Under the pieces are notes generated by a model. That model was not told the DNA's origin. It ran no database searches and saw only the letters and a list, made by a program, of their open reading frames with translations. A stretch of 64,000 bases of DNA, taken from Rhea pennata. Taxonomy: Eukaryota > Chordata > Aves > Rheiformes > Rheidae. Positions 50,050 through 62,500 of the stretch are shown piece after piece. Positions within the stretch are counted from its first letter, which is position 1; each line of letters begins with the position of its first letter. Made by a program: the position numbers and the translations under genes. Where the stretch lies: assembly GCF_028389875.1 (NCBI RefSeq), contig NC_084675.1:20422412-20486411 (forward strand), written 5' to 3'.

Positions 50050-53000
50050 CTGATAAAATTGAAATAAATAATTATTTTAAGATGGCATTAATACTAAATG
50101 CAGACATTTTAATAGGCAGAAGCCAAATGTAACAGCTGGAACTGAAGTAGAAATATAAAATATTGTATGGCTAATGCACATTTTTTCCATCATGCTCCAA
50201 ATTGTAACAGTCCTGCATAATTTTTCACGTTCTTTTTGGAGCTGTGATAAAAGACTCAATCCAATTTACAGTGGTTTCAAAGGTAGCGTTTAATGGGGGC
50301 AGACTAAACACTGTTATGGCTTCATAACATTAAACTGAATTATGTAGGCAAAATGTAGCTCGATACTCAGCAAAGAAAGTTTGTTTGATTCCACCTTCCC
50401 CACCCTCCCCCCGTCATTATCCGTTTGTTGCTCTTTCAGAAGCAAAGGCTATAAATGGATGCGTGACATCTCTCATATTATTACAGACTCCTGGAGTATC
50501 CTATGTGTCATTATTGTAAGAATATTTCTATTATTAAGGGAGCAAATCACCATTTGCACATAGAAGACCCGTGGTAGTGAGTGTTGCTAAAAGCACAGTT
50601 TGGCAGGTTCTTCCCTTAGCATGGATGTTGTTTGCCAAGCTGTGTTTTAGCATCATCACTCAGGAAGCGTTAGTAGTTTATTAGTAAATGGCATGTTATG
50701 TTTTCAAACAGCTTCAAAATAAACTTAAATGCTGCACTGCTCTTTCAAATTGGTGTGCTGGAATTTCATAAAAATGAAAGACAATGTATGAGATGAGTGA
50801 ATTTCTACTTTCATTTTCACAGTCAAAACAGCAATCTTGATACGTACTTAAGATTGGTACAGAAAGGGTGTATCTTACTGATCTCTGCTCCAACAGATAG
50901 AACATCAGCCTGGCTTTTGCACCTGTAAATTCCCCAGACTTCATCTGTAATCTTTGTAAGACATTTTACCTCTTGTGAGGAAGCACTGGTTTCTTCCTAC
51001 CCCAGGGAAAAATAAACACTGCTCTGCCTCATTTTAAAAAGGCTCCTAATCCAAATTCTGAGGAAAGCTCCTCTTGCCTGACACAAAGTAGCTAACAAAA
51101 AACTCCATTTGATCTTCCTACACTTACACGCATGTGTTTTAGCATCAACATGCCAAGGAGCTGCTGCCTGTAAAACTAACGTTAGATAACAAAAATCCCT
51201 GGAGATACCCCGAGGAAAAATTGCACAATGGTGTGAAATGCAGTTGTTTTGAATGCTTGAGAACAGAGCAGTAAATATTTCAGATTTCAACTTGAAAACA
51301 GAAATTGTGAAGATTAGGTCTGAGGGTCTGTCTGTCTCCACAAGGGATCAAATTGCTTTCTTCCAAATATTGACGATTTCTATATGACATTCCAGATTCA
51401 ATAGATTCTTGAGTAATGGTAAAAAAAATGTCTAAAGGATTTAAAGAAATACTTTAACCTTTAGTACTCTTCTAGAGAAGCAGTTTAACTTGCAGGAAAA
51501 AAATAGCCTAGATTCTAATTGTGATTCTTAGGTTACTGATATGTCTTAAAGGAGCTCTGAACAATCAGAAGTTTCTTTCAGGGGGAAAAAAAACAAGACA
51601 AATATAAGAGTTTTTTTAATATCATTTTATTTATGTTTATTATAACAATTCGGCTCTCCTCATCCAGTAGAATTTGTGAAGACTTTGAACACTTCAGCAA
51701 GAAGGTGGTGTCATCCCTACATCAGACAAGTGGAAAATGAGATACAGTTTTTACATGGCTGATAGTCACAAAGATAGAAATGGGCCTCAGGATTGCTGAC
51801 TTCCTTTTCTTTTAATCTGTTAAACTCAGCTGCAGTCCTTTTGATGAATTGCCTTTATTTGAGCAGTCTTAGCAGGAAAGAAGACGGAGTGGAAACAGAA
51901 ATTAAGAATGACCTCTGGCCAATTCCAGACCATTCTGTTCCCATGACTTTAATGAGTGAGAAGCTAATTACACCTTTAAGAACTCCGATTTTGAGCTATT
52001 TTTCAGACCACAGAAGGTAGGTGCACCCCCAATCCAGATGGGAATGTGTTGTTGCTGTTCTGTACAAGACAGAGCGTACACAAATTAAGGTTCCAGCTAC
52101 GCAGTTTCCTTCTCCCTGTTGATCCACTACCAGATGGATGACAAACACACAGCCCTGCCGCGCATTTGTTGATACTAAATCCATGTTATAGCACCACATG
52201 GGCTCTTGCTGGAACTCAGTATGGCTCCGGGAACGAGAATGTAGTTGTGTTTCTATCATGATGGGTTCAGTGAGGAGTAACAAAATGGCGAAAAGAAGGA
52301 ATTTAGAGGTGAGATAAAGGTTCTTCTGAAACTATTGCCCTAAAATAGACTGCATTACATGAGAAGAGAGAAGGCTCATACTTAAGATAAGGAAAGATGA
52401 GACACAATTCTTCCAAAAGGTCTGCATAGATAATTGGAACAGAATATACTGAGTCAAGCATCCACACAATCTACTAAGGGCTTGTCTAGACTTGAGATTT
52501 CTTTCAGACTTACTTGAACTATTTCACGCTTAAGTTCCTTGCATGAACAAATTAAATGTGTATGTTACAAATTACCAGAAAGCTTATTACCAGAAAGAAG
52601 GCGTTCGGAGTCCAGTGTGCTTCAGTGCTTTCTGGAACAAAACACTTCCTATTGGCATCCTGTGTCACTTTGCTGATTGCTTCTAACTGTACAGCCTTTC
52701 CTGCACCGGTGCTGTCTCAGCTCCCTTTCTAAACACAGAGATGCCTATTGCTAACCTGTGCAATTTCAGGTCATAGAAAGTTCACGAATTTCTAACTACT
52801 CAGCAAGCATGTTTCAGTAGTCAAGATACTCTAAAGTACAAGGTTTTAGATTAAGTTTTCTTGGGAAAGCCTCAGGACTGAAAATCCAGCAGAACACTAT
52901 TCAGAGCATTTAAGTGCAGGCAGCAATCCGAAAAAAAAGTTTTGACAGCAAATACCTCAACAAGCTCTGCAAAGAAAGGAAAATAACTTCATCTGGGCCG

Positions 53001-55370
53001 TCAGATGTTTTACTACAGCCATTAGCAGTAGAAAGGACCTCCTTCAACAGTGAATTCTGTTCCAGGTACCGCAACATGTAACTCCTTTTGTATGCCTGGG
53101 CACTGCAAGGTAGCTAAGTCTACCTCTGGCAAAGTTCAGCGGGTTTCTGTGGATATTATATTGGAGAGAGACTGTAACTGAACTCTGCCAATGACATCTC
53201 TGTTGATATCAACCCAGACTAGGCTGGTTGGTTGAGAACCTGAAATTCAAGGAGCCAACTGAACCATCATCAGAGGCTCCTGCCTCAGGTCCAAGAGGGA
53301 AGATGACTGCTTCCAGTAAGTATTTTGTGTGTCTATTGAAAAGAGCTTCCTTCACAACGCTATTTTGGTGCTACTGTGGGCACGGGACTGATATCGCTAT
53401 GCTCCCTTCATCTCCTGTTGCTTTAAATAAATAATCTGTTTCTGAATGTTCTCTAACACACAGCAGCCACCTTAGCTTTTTGTGTCTGGGTGCCCCAGTG
53501 CACAGTATAGTGTTGGCTGGGTTTTTTCCTCCCGGTTGAGTTCCATTACCAAAACAACTGGAGAAACAACAAAGCCCTTATTGCATGTAGAAACTACGAG
53601 AATGAAAGTGCCACACCTCTGAAGAAAAGTCTTCTAAAGCTCTCAGCACTATGAAGAAACTTTACATGGACGTGGATAAACCTTTGATAAACAGAAAAAT
53701 ACTCCATTCTGTCTCTGAAAGAACAGTTCAAAGGGGCCCATCGGTTTCTTCTGTTCAGGAACCTCGAGTGTACAAACCCTCAACCTCCTGAGCATTGTTT
53801 AGGCTTATGATGTAGTAATATTATATCATAAGATAAGCAATTCCCAAGCATGGATAGAAGGCTAAGGAGAATTACAGTAGTTGCTATTGGGAAGCAACTG
53901 ACTTGCAGTATTTTATTCAGCTCACTGGCTAATGTAAGACAAGGCTGTCTGATTTCCAAAGACGTGATCCTCCACTGCTGTTGATCAATATTCAAAATAG
54001 TTAAGTGGGTAATATGCTGTGAGTAACATTATTTTACTCTCCCTGCGACTCTTAAGAACACTGTAGTTGTGTATTTTTCTCTCTGTGTATCAATTATTTT
54101 AAGTCTAAAAGGCAAAATATTGCTCATGTGCTTTGGCCATTGACATAAAGGATAGAAAAAAACAAAACTGCTTTGAGCAATGTAGTGACTAGTAATACAA
54201 TTATAGACCACTAGAAATGGCAAAAATGAATTACAGGATAGAACCGAGGAGGAAACTTTCCAGCAGGTAAAAGTTTCTTTAAAGAATTCTATTACGATCA
54301 AACTTACAATATTACAAAATATTGTGGTAAAATTTTAACAGACATTACCATGAGACTGTATTAAGACAGGATGAAATTGGAGGTGTTATTAATTTTGCTC
54401 AACTATAAAATAATTGCGTCCTCTCTGCCCACAACCCAATTCTGCCAAATCTGTTTTGGCTTTTAGCAATATTGGTACTTGAGTTAACCGGTTCTCAGAC
54501 GGGAGGCTGTGCTCATTTGTGTTTTCAGCCATTTGCAGGAGCAACCTTTCCAGCAAACACAGTCCGTTTACTTAGGCAGGACTGCGGGCAGGAGGGAATT
54601 TTGCCTTCAGCCAGATGAGCTATGTAAGGATTTTTTTTTCTTTTTACTCCATTATTTACTTTGTAAATCAGACTCCTGTGCAGAGAAGGGGGTTTCAGGT
54701 GTATGAAGTCCTTTATGTAAAATCCCCACGTACATCTCTCCCCCTCTACTTTTTTTTTTTTTTTTTTTTTTTCCCCTTTTAATATTAAGCAGCTATTTTC
54801 ACTGCTGGGTCTCTGCCTTAGGACAGAGGAGCAACACTTGCTAGAACAGAAAGAAAGGGAGTGGATTAGGGTGTGTCAGCTGAAATGACAGAAACGGATA
54901 GAGAAAATCATTTACTGTAGCTCCTTCCCATTACTCTCATGAACACACATGAAGTGCTGCACTTCAGCGAGTAAGAGGGAAATGTCTTCGTTAAAAATTG
55001 AAATGGACTAAGTCTTCTTTCTGTCTTCACTGAACCTTCTCTCTGAAAAAGTCAAAATCACAAAGTTCCTTAGGAGCACATCGTTTATTTCCTTTTCTTC
55101 TCTTCAGCTTTCACAGCAACTTTTCACACCACTTACTCCCCAACTTTTGCAGGATCCAGCAGTTTGCTCAAAGAAAAAAATACGGAGTAAATTAGCGATT
55201 AGTTTAATGGCTTCTTGCCTGAGGGGTGAGGGGGTCAGCACCGCCAGCTTACAAGTACTCAGTTATGACTCAGTCCTCTTAAAATCATGATAGGCTTAGT
55301 CACTTTATTATTATTTTTTCCAAATACAAATGCCGAATTCGTTACCGCTTTCGCTATCTGGGATGAAGGC
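50050..55370. other. KLHL36-USP10 intergenic region
   Basis: About 5.3 kb without a recognised exon on either strand. A T run of 23 lies at 54750-54772. A donor-like GAAG|GTAGGT follows an open stretch near 52015, but no matching protein or acceptor could be supported. Confidence 0.5.
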
Positions 55371-55404
55371 TTTTTTTTTTTTTTTTTTTTTTGGGGGGGG
55401 GGGG
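55371..55404. repeat. T22 G12 homopolymer pair
   Basis: Twenty-two T are followed at once by twelve G, about 90 bp before the USP10 CpG island. Confidence 0.85.
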
Positions 55405-56024
55405 AGGATTTTTTTGGCGTTTGAGCCTTTCAACCTCCGCAAACGGCGGGAGGAAACACGCTCCTGGAATGGAGCTGAAGCTAAACGCCTGAATGCCTAA
55501 AAGTCCCGGGCTCCCCGGCGCAGGGCCCGCCCCGAGGGCCGGCTGCAGCCCCCCGGGCCAAGCCACCCCCCGGGCCTCGGCGGCGGCATCGCCTCAGGGC
55601 GCCCGGGCGCGGCGCCGCGGTGAGGCGGCCCCGCGCGCCGTTGGCGGGCAATGGCCGCCCGCCTCGTGGCAGAGCCCTGGGGCCGAAGATGAAGCTTTTT
55701 GGCTGCCTCGCCCACGTCGGGGCTCCCGGGCAGCCTGGCCCGCCCTCCCCTTCCCGCCCAGAGCAGTTCGGCCCCGACCTCGGCCCGGCCCGCCCGACGG
55801 CGCCCGCCACCCCCCGCCGCCGGGCCCCTTCCCCAGCCCGCCCCGCCCCCGGCGGGGCCGGCACTGCGCCTGCGCGGCGCCGGTGCCACCGCCTCCCGCC
55901 GCCGCCGGCGGGCGCGCGCGCAGGCGCAGAGGAGCGCCGCCCCTCCCCTCCCCTCGCCGGCGGGGCTGTGCGCAGGCGCAGTGCTCGCCGCCTGCCCGCC
56001 CGGCTGGTGCGTGCGAGAGAGAAG

Positions 56025-56051
56025 ATGGCGGCGGCGGGGGCAGCAGCGTGA
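56025..56051 (+). other. USP10 upstream ORF (8 codons) at TISU motif
   Basis: The ATG within GAAGATGGCGGC has A at -3 and G at +4. It opens MAAAGAAA and then TGA, ending 42 bases before the USP10 start codon. If the transcript starts upstream of 56025, this uORF would be met first. Whether it is within the mRNA depends on the unmapped start site. Confidence 0.5.
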
Positions 56052-56093
56052 GGCGCTTGCGAGACGCCGAGCTCCCTAGTGAGGCGGGGCGCC

Positions 56094-56114
56094 ATGGCCG
56101 TGAACAGCGCCCAG
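56094..56114 (+). CDS. USP10: USP10 coding exon 1 (partial gene)
   Basis: The ATG at 56094 lies in an excellent context (GGCGCCATGG). Seven codons read MAVNSAQ and end at CAG|GTGGGG (56114). Human USP10 starts MALHSPQ before an exon junction, so position, length, phase and promoter type all agree. The gene is next to KLHL36 in human too. USP10 is a cytoplasmic ubiquitin-specific cysteine protease that deubiquitinates p53 and other targets and binds G3BP. Its G3BP-binding and catalytic parts lie beyond the window. Identification rests on seven residues plus synteny. Confidence 0.85.
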
Positions 56115-57989
56115 GTGGGGGCCGGGCCCGCGCTGCCGGGCCGGGGGGGGAGCGGGGGGCGCTGCCTGCTTGGGCAGGGCGGCCGGGCCCCGCGGCGCGG
56201 CTCGCCGGAGGGGGGAGCGTGGTGGCCGGGACTAGGCCCCGGGCGATTCTGCAGCCTCATTGAGGCGCCTCGGGGCGGGCGGCGCGGCGGGCGCGGGGCC
56301 CGGGCCGGGTGCGGCGCGGCGCGGGGGCCGCCTGCCGCTGCCCTTTACGGGATGCGGTCGGTGCTGCTCCCCCATCCGAGGCGTTGCGGAGCGGGGAGGG
56401 ATGGGGAGCCACTCGGTAGGTCGGGCTTTTTTCGGGGGGGAGGTTGGCGAGGAGAGCGGCAGGGGAGGTTCTATAAAGGGAAAGAAATAAGGAGATTTGT
56501 AAATTAATCCTCCTCCCCCCCCCCCCCAAACACACCGTAAACCTCGATGCATTGGGGTGCGAAGTGCCGCAAGATCGTAATGCGTGGGAATGGGTGTGCA
56601 GTTCCGCCGTCTCCCACTAACCAAACCAGCCAGAAGAATTACACATGGAGTAACAAAATCTGCAGGCAGACTAGCTTTTCTTGGAAAGTCAAAAGCTCGA
56701 TGCTTGGGTCTACTCTAGTTTATGCTTAAAACAAAGCAAATGGTCGAATGGGTCAAGGGTCTTCCCTCCCCTCCCCCAAGGAAAGAAAACTTTAAAGCAA
56801 AAATTTCTGGCAATATAAATGTTGCATTGGGGTGTGCATTTGCAAAACTTCGTAAAACTTTATTCTTTAGAGAGTAGTGAAGTTTAGAAAACTTAAATCA
56901 TGTTAAGTGCAGTTCTACTAAAGAATAGCACTTCTTTTTTGAGGGGGGGAATCTTTATTAAAATTTTAAGTATTTCTAATGTGATAATATATTAGCCTCT
57001 TTATTTTTTCTAAAGGTTGACAAAGGTATTCATACATTAAAATTGTATGCTAGTGGTACTGACTTTTTGCTTTAAAGAGAAGTTTGCAATTGGTGAAAAC
57101 TGTCATGACATTTCTTATCAAGATTGATTTTTTTAAAGTTTTTTTTTGCGGTAGATGTTCTGAGAACAGTTATGGTTTCTGAGGTTTGTTAAATTTTAAT
57201 GTGCAAGGCTGTGATTATAGAACTTTGTATTCTTAAACTTTCTTTCACAGTGGAGAAATCTCACTCTAGTTCTAGTACATTGGTTGACTGACCTAATGAA
57301 TGGTAATTAGAATGCAGTGTATATCAAAAGGCAGTGTGGAGGAAATTGTGTCCAACTCAGGAGCTGTTTCACTCTCTGCTTTCTCCTTCTCTTGAGTATT
57401 AGAGAGCAAAATACTAGACAGGAGCGCATGTAGCCAGTTTGATAAAACTGTGGGGCTTTCATTACGTTTTATTTTTTAATTTAAAACAATAAAGGGCATT
57501 TTTGTGTCTGTACTTAATTAAGTTGCTGTACTTACGTTGAAACAGTGCATACCCATAATTAAAACGAGACTGCAGATTCATCTTTTTTCTTCGCCTAGTT
57601 CTTGTTTTTTGTCAAGTGAAAGTCTTTGGATCTGGTCCTTTGTAGTTACTTGCTGTCAGTATTGTACTGTAGATCAAACCACTCTGTAAGTAAAGGTAGA
57701 TATTTAGGTCTCTTGAGGATTGCTGCTTAAATTTATGTATAATTCAGCAAACAGATCTGTAAGATTCTTTTTTCAGCTAATGCTGTCTTCATGTCATTAA
57801 ACACAGCCTCTTGGTGAGTTTTTTTTCCTCTAGTATATTATAAACCGTTTATTTAAATGGTGCTTTGTATTTATATGAGCACGCATTCTAGAGCAACACA
57901 GCACTGTAATGCTGAAATAAGGTAACGATGTTTTGTACTTTGGGGACAGAGGACATGAAAATAAGTTTAGGGATGTAGTTTTGCATGTA

Positions 57990-58089
57990 GGTATTTCCTT
58001 TTAATTTTAGGATGACAGCATATAGGTTATTTCCTTTTAATTTTAGGATGACAGCATATAGGTATTTCCTTTTAATTTTAGGATGACAG
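57990..58089. repeat. three-copy 35/36-bp tandem repeat
   Basis: Units start at 57990, 58025 and 58061. Each contains TTTCCTTTTAATTTTAGGAT and then GACAG. The core is a pyrimidine tract plus TTTTAG|G, resembling a 3' splice site three times over. It lies in USP10 intron 1. Confidence 0.8.
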
Positions 58090-59474
58090 TGTTGAAGATT
58101 AGTAGAAGAGTTTCAGAGAGAATTTTGATAAGTCATATTTTAAGCACATGACTAAATAACATTATTTAGTTATGTTCTTGTCATCATGTGGAGTCCTAGG
58201 CAGAAGTACTTAGTTTGCCATAATTGAGACATTTTTTGTCACGTAGGGGAAAAGTCTTCTAGAAAATCATGCTCTTCTAAATATCATAAAATGTGCCATC
58301 AGGCTACTGCCAATTAATGGATTCATGAAGTGGTGTGCAGAAGTAGTCCATAAACTGACTTGCATACTCTTAACAAGTGGACCATGAAACGTGCCCATAT
58401 TGGATATTTTGAAAGGAGGATTAATTTTGGATTGCCAGCTATTCAAAAGGTATATCAGTATACATTATTACAGTTTTTATATGCTGATCATTTATAAGTC
58501 TGTATTTCATGCAGCTATTTCATAATCATTTAATCAGATTCTTAAGTGTTGCTGTCACTTTTGGACTTCTGGGTGTGTTCTGAGTATATTTAAAATCTGT
58601 AAGATGCTTTTTTCTTAAAGCAAACTGGAAGTAAACCTGTTCTATCACTACTGTTCCGTGTAACACTACAGATACTGAGCTGATTTAACACTAGATATAT
58701 CTGAAATCGTTTATCAAAGAAGACGTTAAATCTTCCTCTTTTTAAAAAAAGATTTTTAAACAAATATTTCTGTGTTTTGAAATAGTAGGACTCTATAGGA
58801 ATGTCTTGAAGAGTTGTCCCAGTGACTTACCATTTTTAATGGAATGAATTACACTTCATTTATAAATCTTGTGAAAACAAGTTAAACAAAAAAAGGATAC
58901 CAACACAGAATGAATCATTTATGCTTGCTTTGTTCTTTAACTCTTAGTCTGGTTTCAAATTAATCTAGTACCATTCTAAATATGCTATATTGCCCCCAAA
59001 TAACCTGAAGTAAAAACCAGTAGAGTTGCTATTTGGAAGAAGCTGATCAAACTTGTAAGCTGCTCATCCTTACCCTAGCCAGTATCTGGCCTGACAACCA
59101 GAATAACTGGAACTCAGAATACAGCATGCAATTTGACTCCTTGAAATACTGCACTGCAAACTACCTCTTTTATGGCTGGCTTGGAGTGTTGCTCCCTGTT
59201 ACGGGAGTAGTTTGATGTTCCTTTAAGCCAGTGCTCTTTCTAGAGTAAAACAGTCTCTAGGCACTTATTCCTGTGTTGCTTTTATGTTGTATTGCCTAAG
59301 TTTTGTCAGTAACCTTGCTTAGGAATTTATCTGCCTCAAAAATAATCCTAAAAAGTGGTTCTTACTCAGCTAGATGAATTTCTTTTGTTACCTTACTTGC
59401 ACGTATGCGTATGTTTCTAACATGATAATGTTGTTACAGGCAGGATCAAGTAGTTGCAGAGAGGGCAGTGTGTG

Positions 59475-59502
59475 TTTTTTGTTTTGTTTTGTTTTGTTTT
59501 CT
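59475..59502. repeat. (GTTTT)n microsatellite
   Basis: Four to five GTTTT units follow a T run, in USP10 intron 1. Confidence 0.7.
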
Positions 59503-62500
59503 GTCAAGTCCCTGGAATGCAGTAAAAACGATGTGTTAGTTGCAGGGGGCACCCCAAGCACAAAATGAAAAGTTGCTCTGGACAAGCAGTACCATTGGAT
59601 GGGTTTGGAGAGAGGTGTTGAAGTGCATCATCATACTGTGATGGCCTGTCCTGCTTGGTCATTCTTTTGTGTTTTAAGGGAGTAAAGAAAGTGGACCCCC
59701 CCCCCCCCCAGTTCTGTTTTCTTTTTCTCTTAGAATCCCTCATTCTTTGCTCATAATTGCTTGGTTTGGTCCTTCTGCTAGAGCTCTTGCCCTCGCAGAG
59801 AGTAGCTTTTCTGGGCTTCTGTGTTCTCGGGCAGCAAAAGTAGCTGCAAGTTTGGGTGGCCAGAAGGGATCGTTTCTAAAATGTGAATGGTAAGTCTGCA
59901 CAGGGTAGTGTGAATGTGGGCTGGTTGTTTTAAAAAGGAAGTCTGAGAAAATTGACATAGTACTTATTTGTGTGCCAACGTGCAAATAATAGAGTAAAAA
60001 CTCTACAGTTTTTCTGAGTCACTGCTATTCTGTGAATTTTAGACTATAGTATTGGCTCAGAGACTTTTTTAGAATGGATTCAGCCATTTACATATTAATA
60101 AGTCTGGTTTTTGTAGGCAGTTGCTTAGACACACTGCTGTTGCCATTACTGTAGCTATTAAAATATTTGTAAAGTTAAAGTGGAGTTCTGCTTATAGGTA
60201 AACTAGGCTGTTCAGTTTCTGTTTATTGATATGTATGCAACATGCTGTGTCGTACAAAACAGACAAATCTGTTGTAATAGAACTTGCTGGCCTTGGGCCA
60301 TTGGATTATAGTCATTTGTCACTCTAATGCCATTTCAGCAATGTAGATGTTCATTTCCAAAGAATTAAACATGCTAGAACTGCGTTTTTTCTTTTTAATA
60401 GAAGTATTTTAGGTATGATCGTTAAACATACAACTCAGGATTATGGAACAAAAGATTACGCTTCATGATGGAAAAAGTGTGTGTGTGTAGATGTATCTGG
60501 GCATATATATGAATACTCTAATGGAATAATCTGATATTTTAGAATTGGGATTATAAGCCCTATTTTTGTTTTACAAAACTGTAATTTATGAGTTAAGGCT
60601 ACTTATAATAAGCAATGTTCACAATAAAAATGAACTTTTTACTGTATTTCTTCCGTAGATTATTTTTAAAAAACTGTAAAGATTTTTTCAAGATTAGAGT
60701 TCAAGAGACTACATCCATTAATTCCCCAGGAGAGCAGAACTTTAAAGTATGTTATTCTCTTTAATTTTTTACTTGTCTCTTAATACTTGATTTAATTGCA
60801 GGTGTCCCTAATATTTTAAATACATCCCCCCCTTATTTGACACCATAAAGTCTTCAGTGCATGCTGCAAGGTCTATTTTTTGTAGTTAGATGGGAGGTAC
60901 TTTAAATCACAGTAGTCCGGACATAGTGATTGTGTTAGGCTTATTTAAAGCATACACCTCCCCCCCCCCCCCAAAAAAAAAAAAAACATATGCTTAACTT
61001 AAAACTGAGAAAGAGATGTTGATCTTCTGATAGTTACAAGAATTGCCACAGTAGAAACTAAAATAAATGTTCAAGCATGGTTTTGGGAACGTTGCTGTTC
61101 ATAGTATCGTGTGAATTCCTGTCCTCATATGTGAGAGTTCTAAAAGAAGCATTTTATACGGTTTGCCTTGGAATTTTATAATCTAAGAAAGAAAGGGATG
61201 TGGAACAACTTTCATTGAATGTAATGTTAATACCAACTGGAAAATCATAGAGTTCTGTAACTCTCTTATTTTGATAAAGGGATTGGGATCAGCTTTGAGC
61301 AGGAAGAAGTGAAATACCATATCTGTAAGAAACTATATAGAACATCTCTCTAAAGGTCATGTGAAAGAATCAACTTAAAAAAATTCCTCAAAGAATTATG
61401 TGTATGAAAGACATTTTTTTGGTATTTTTTTTTGTTTGAACTAAACTGAACATACTAGCAGAAATAGCAATGCTGTATTCCCTTAGTGCAATGGGCAAGT
61501 TTTTTCATACAACGTTTAGAGTTTACAGTAGTAGTTCACAAATATCCTGCCTCATTTTTCCTATGAAAGTTACAGGTTAGTATCCTTCATGCAAAGAAAG
61601 TGAAGGCATTTGTCATGAAAGCATTTTATCTTGTTTGAGTGGGATTATTTTGCAAGTAGTGTAGCAATGTATAACCAGTGGTGGTGATCCTTACACTATC
61701 AAGGAAATATTCCTCTTTTCATGATGATTTAACAGCTTTGCCATATGCGCATATCTATCTCTACGGGAACATATAAATAATTTTCTCTTTACACTGTGTA
61801 AGGGAAAAAAATTTTTTTTGAAGTTGATTTAAGATAGCCAGTTTTATTAGCATTGAAGCCTCCCAAAATGCAGACAGGATTACCAGGTTACCAGATGACA
61901 AGAATAGGTTTTCCAGATGTGTTGACTTTTGTTATATGAATTTATCAAGACTTCAAATTATGTATATGTTATCAAACCACAGATTTTTCCACTCCCGGTT
62001 TTCTGATGAAGAGGCATTGTTGCATGTGCCACCCCTTTGATCTGGCTCAGCATAAGCCTTAAAGAGAAAAACGAACACAGAACTTACCTTCTTTACCAGA
62101 TGGGAGTGAATGAAACTGGACTGTGACAGCAAAAAGGGACAGTAGAGCCAAGTTATTGATAATCCCTTTGATTCTTCCTGAAAGCATTTAGATGGATGAA
62201 GAGGAAAAGTAAAGAAGTTCAATTGTTTAGTTTAAAGGAAAAAAATAGACCGATATTCAAATAATATTTTTGTGCCGTGCTAGTTGGTAGAGGATTTGAT
62301 TAAAATTGATGTTATACATGAACATAATATGTTTTTTTCGACTTACAATATGGGCAGATGCAACAAAAGGAAAGGAAAATAAACCGTAGAGAGAAAGAGG
62401 TATGTTCAGCACAAGTTAGAATTGAAATGCTGGAAGAATCCAGTTCTCTTGAGTTGCAGCCTCTTCAGTCTGGCCATTAAATCATATGGTCTCTAATAAT

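Larger units (their letters stand above)
55490..56500 (+). promoter_or_regulatory. USP10: USP10 promoter CpG island
   Basis: A CpG-dense island precedes and includes the USP10 first exon. It carries three NRF1-like dyads: TGCGCCTGCGCG (55865), CGCGCAGGCGCA (55917) and TGCGCAGGCGCA (55969). A GAAGATGGCGGC element (56021-56032) matches the TISU and YY1 consensus. There is no TATA box. The start site is expected shortly upstream of 56021, because YY1/TISU elements lie just inside transcripts of this class. Long open frames on both strands here are GC artefacts. Confidence 0.8.

Noticed and set aside
50440-50560. Acceptor-like CTCTTTCAG followed by an open stretch, as an extra KLHL36 or novel exon
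   Set aside because: The peptide resembles nothing known, lies beyond the best polyadenylation signal, and has no supported partner exon.
55481-56263. Long open frames on both strands (about 256-259 codons) over the USP10 promoter
   Set aside because: GC-rich CpG-island artefact. It reads through the true first exon and the intron donor.
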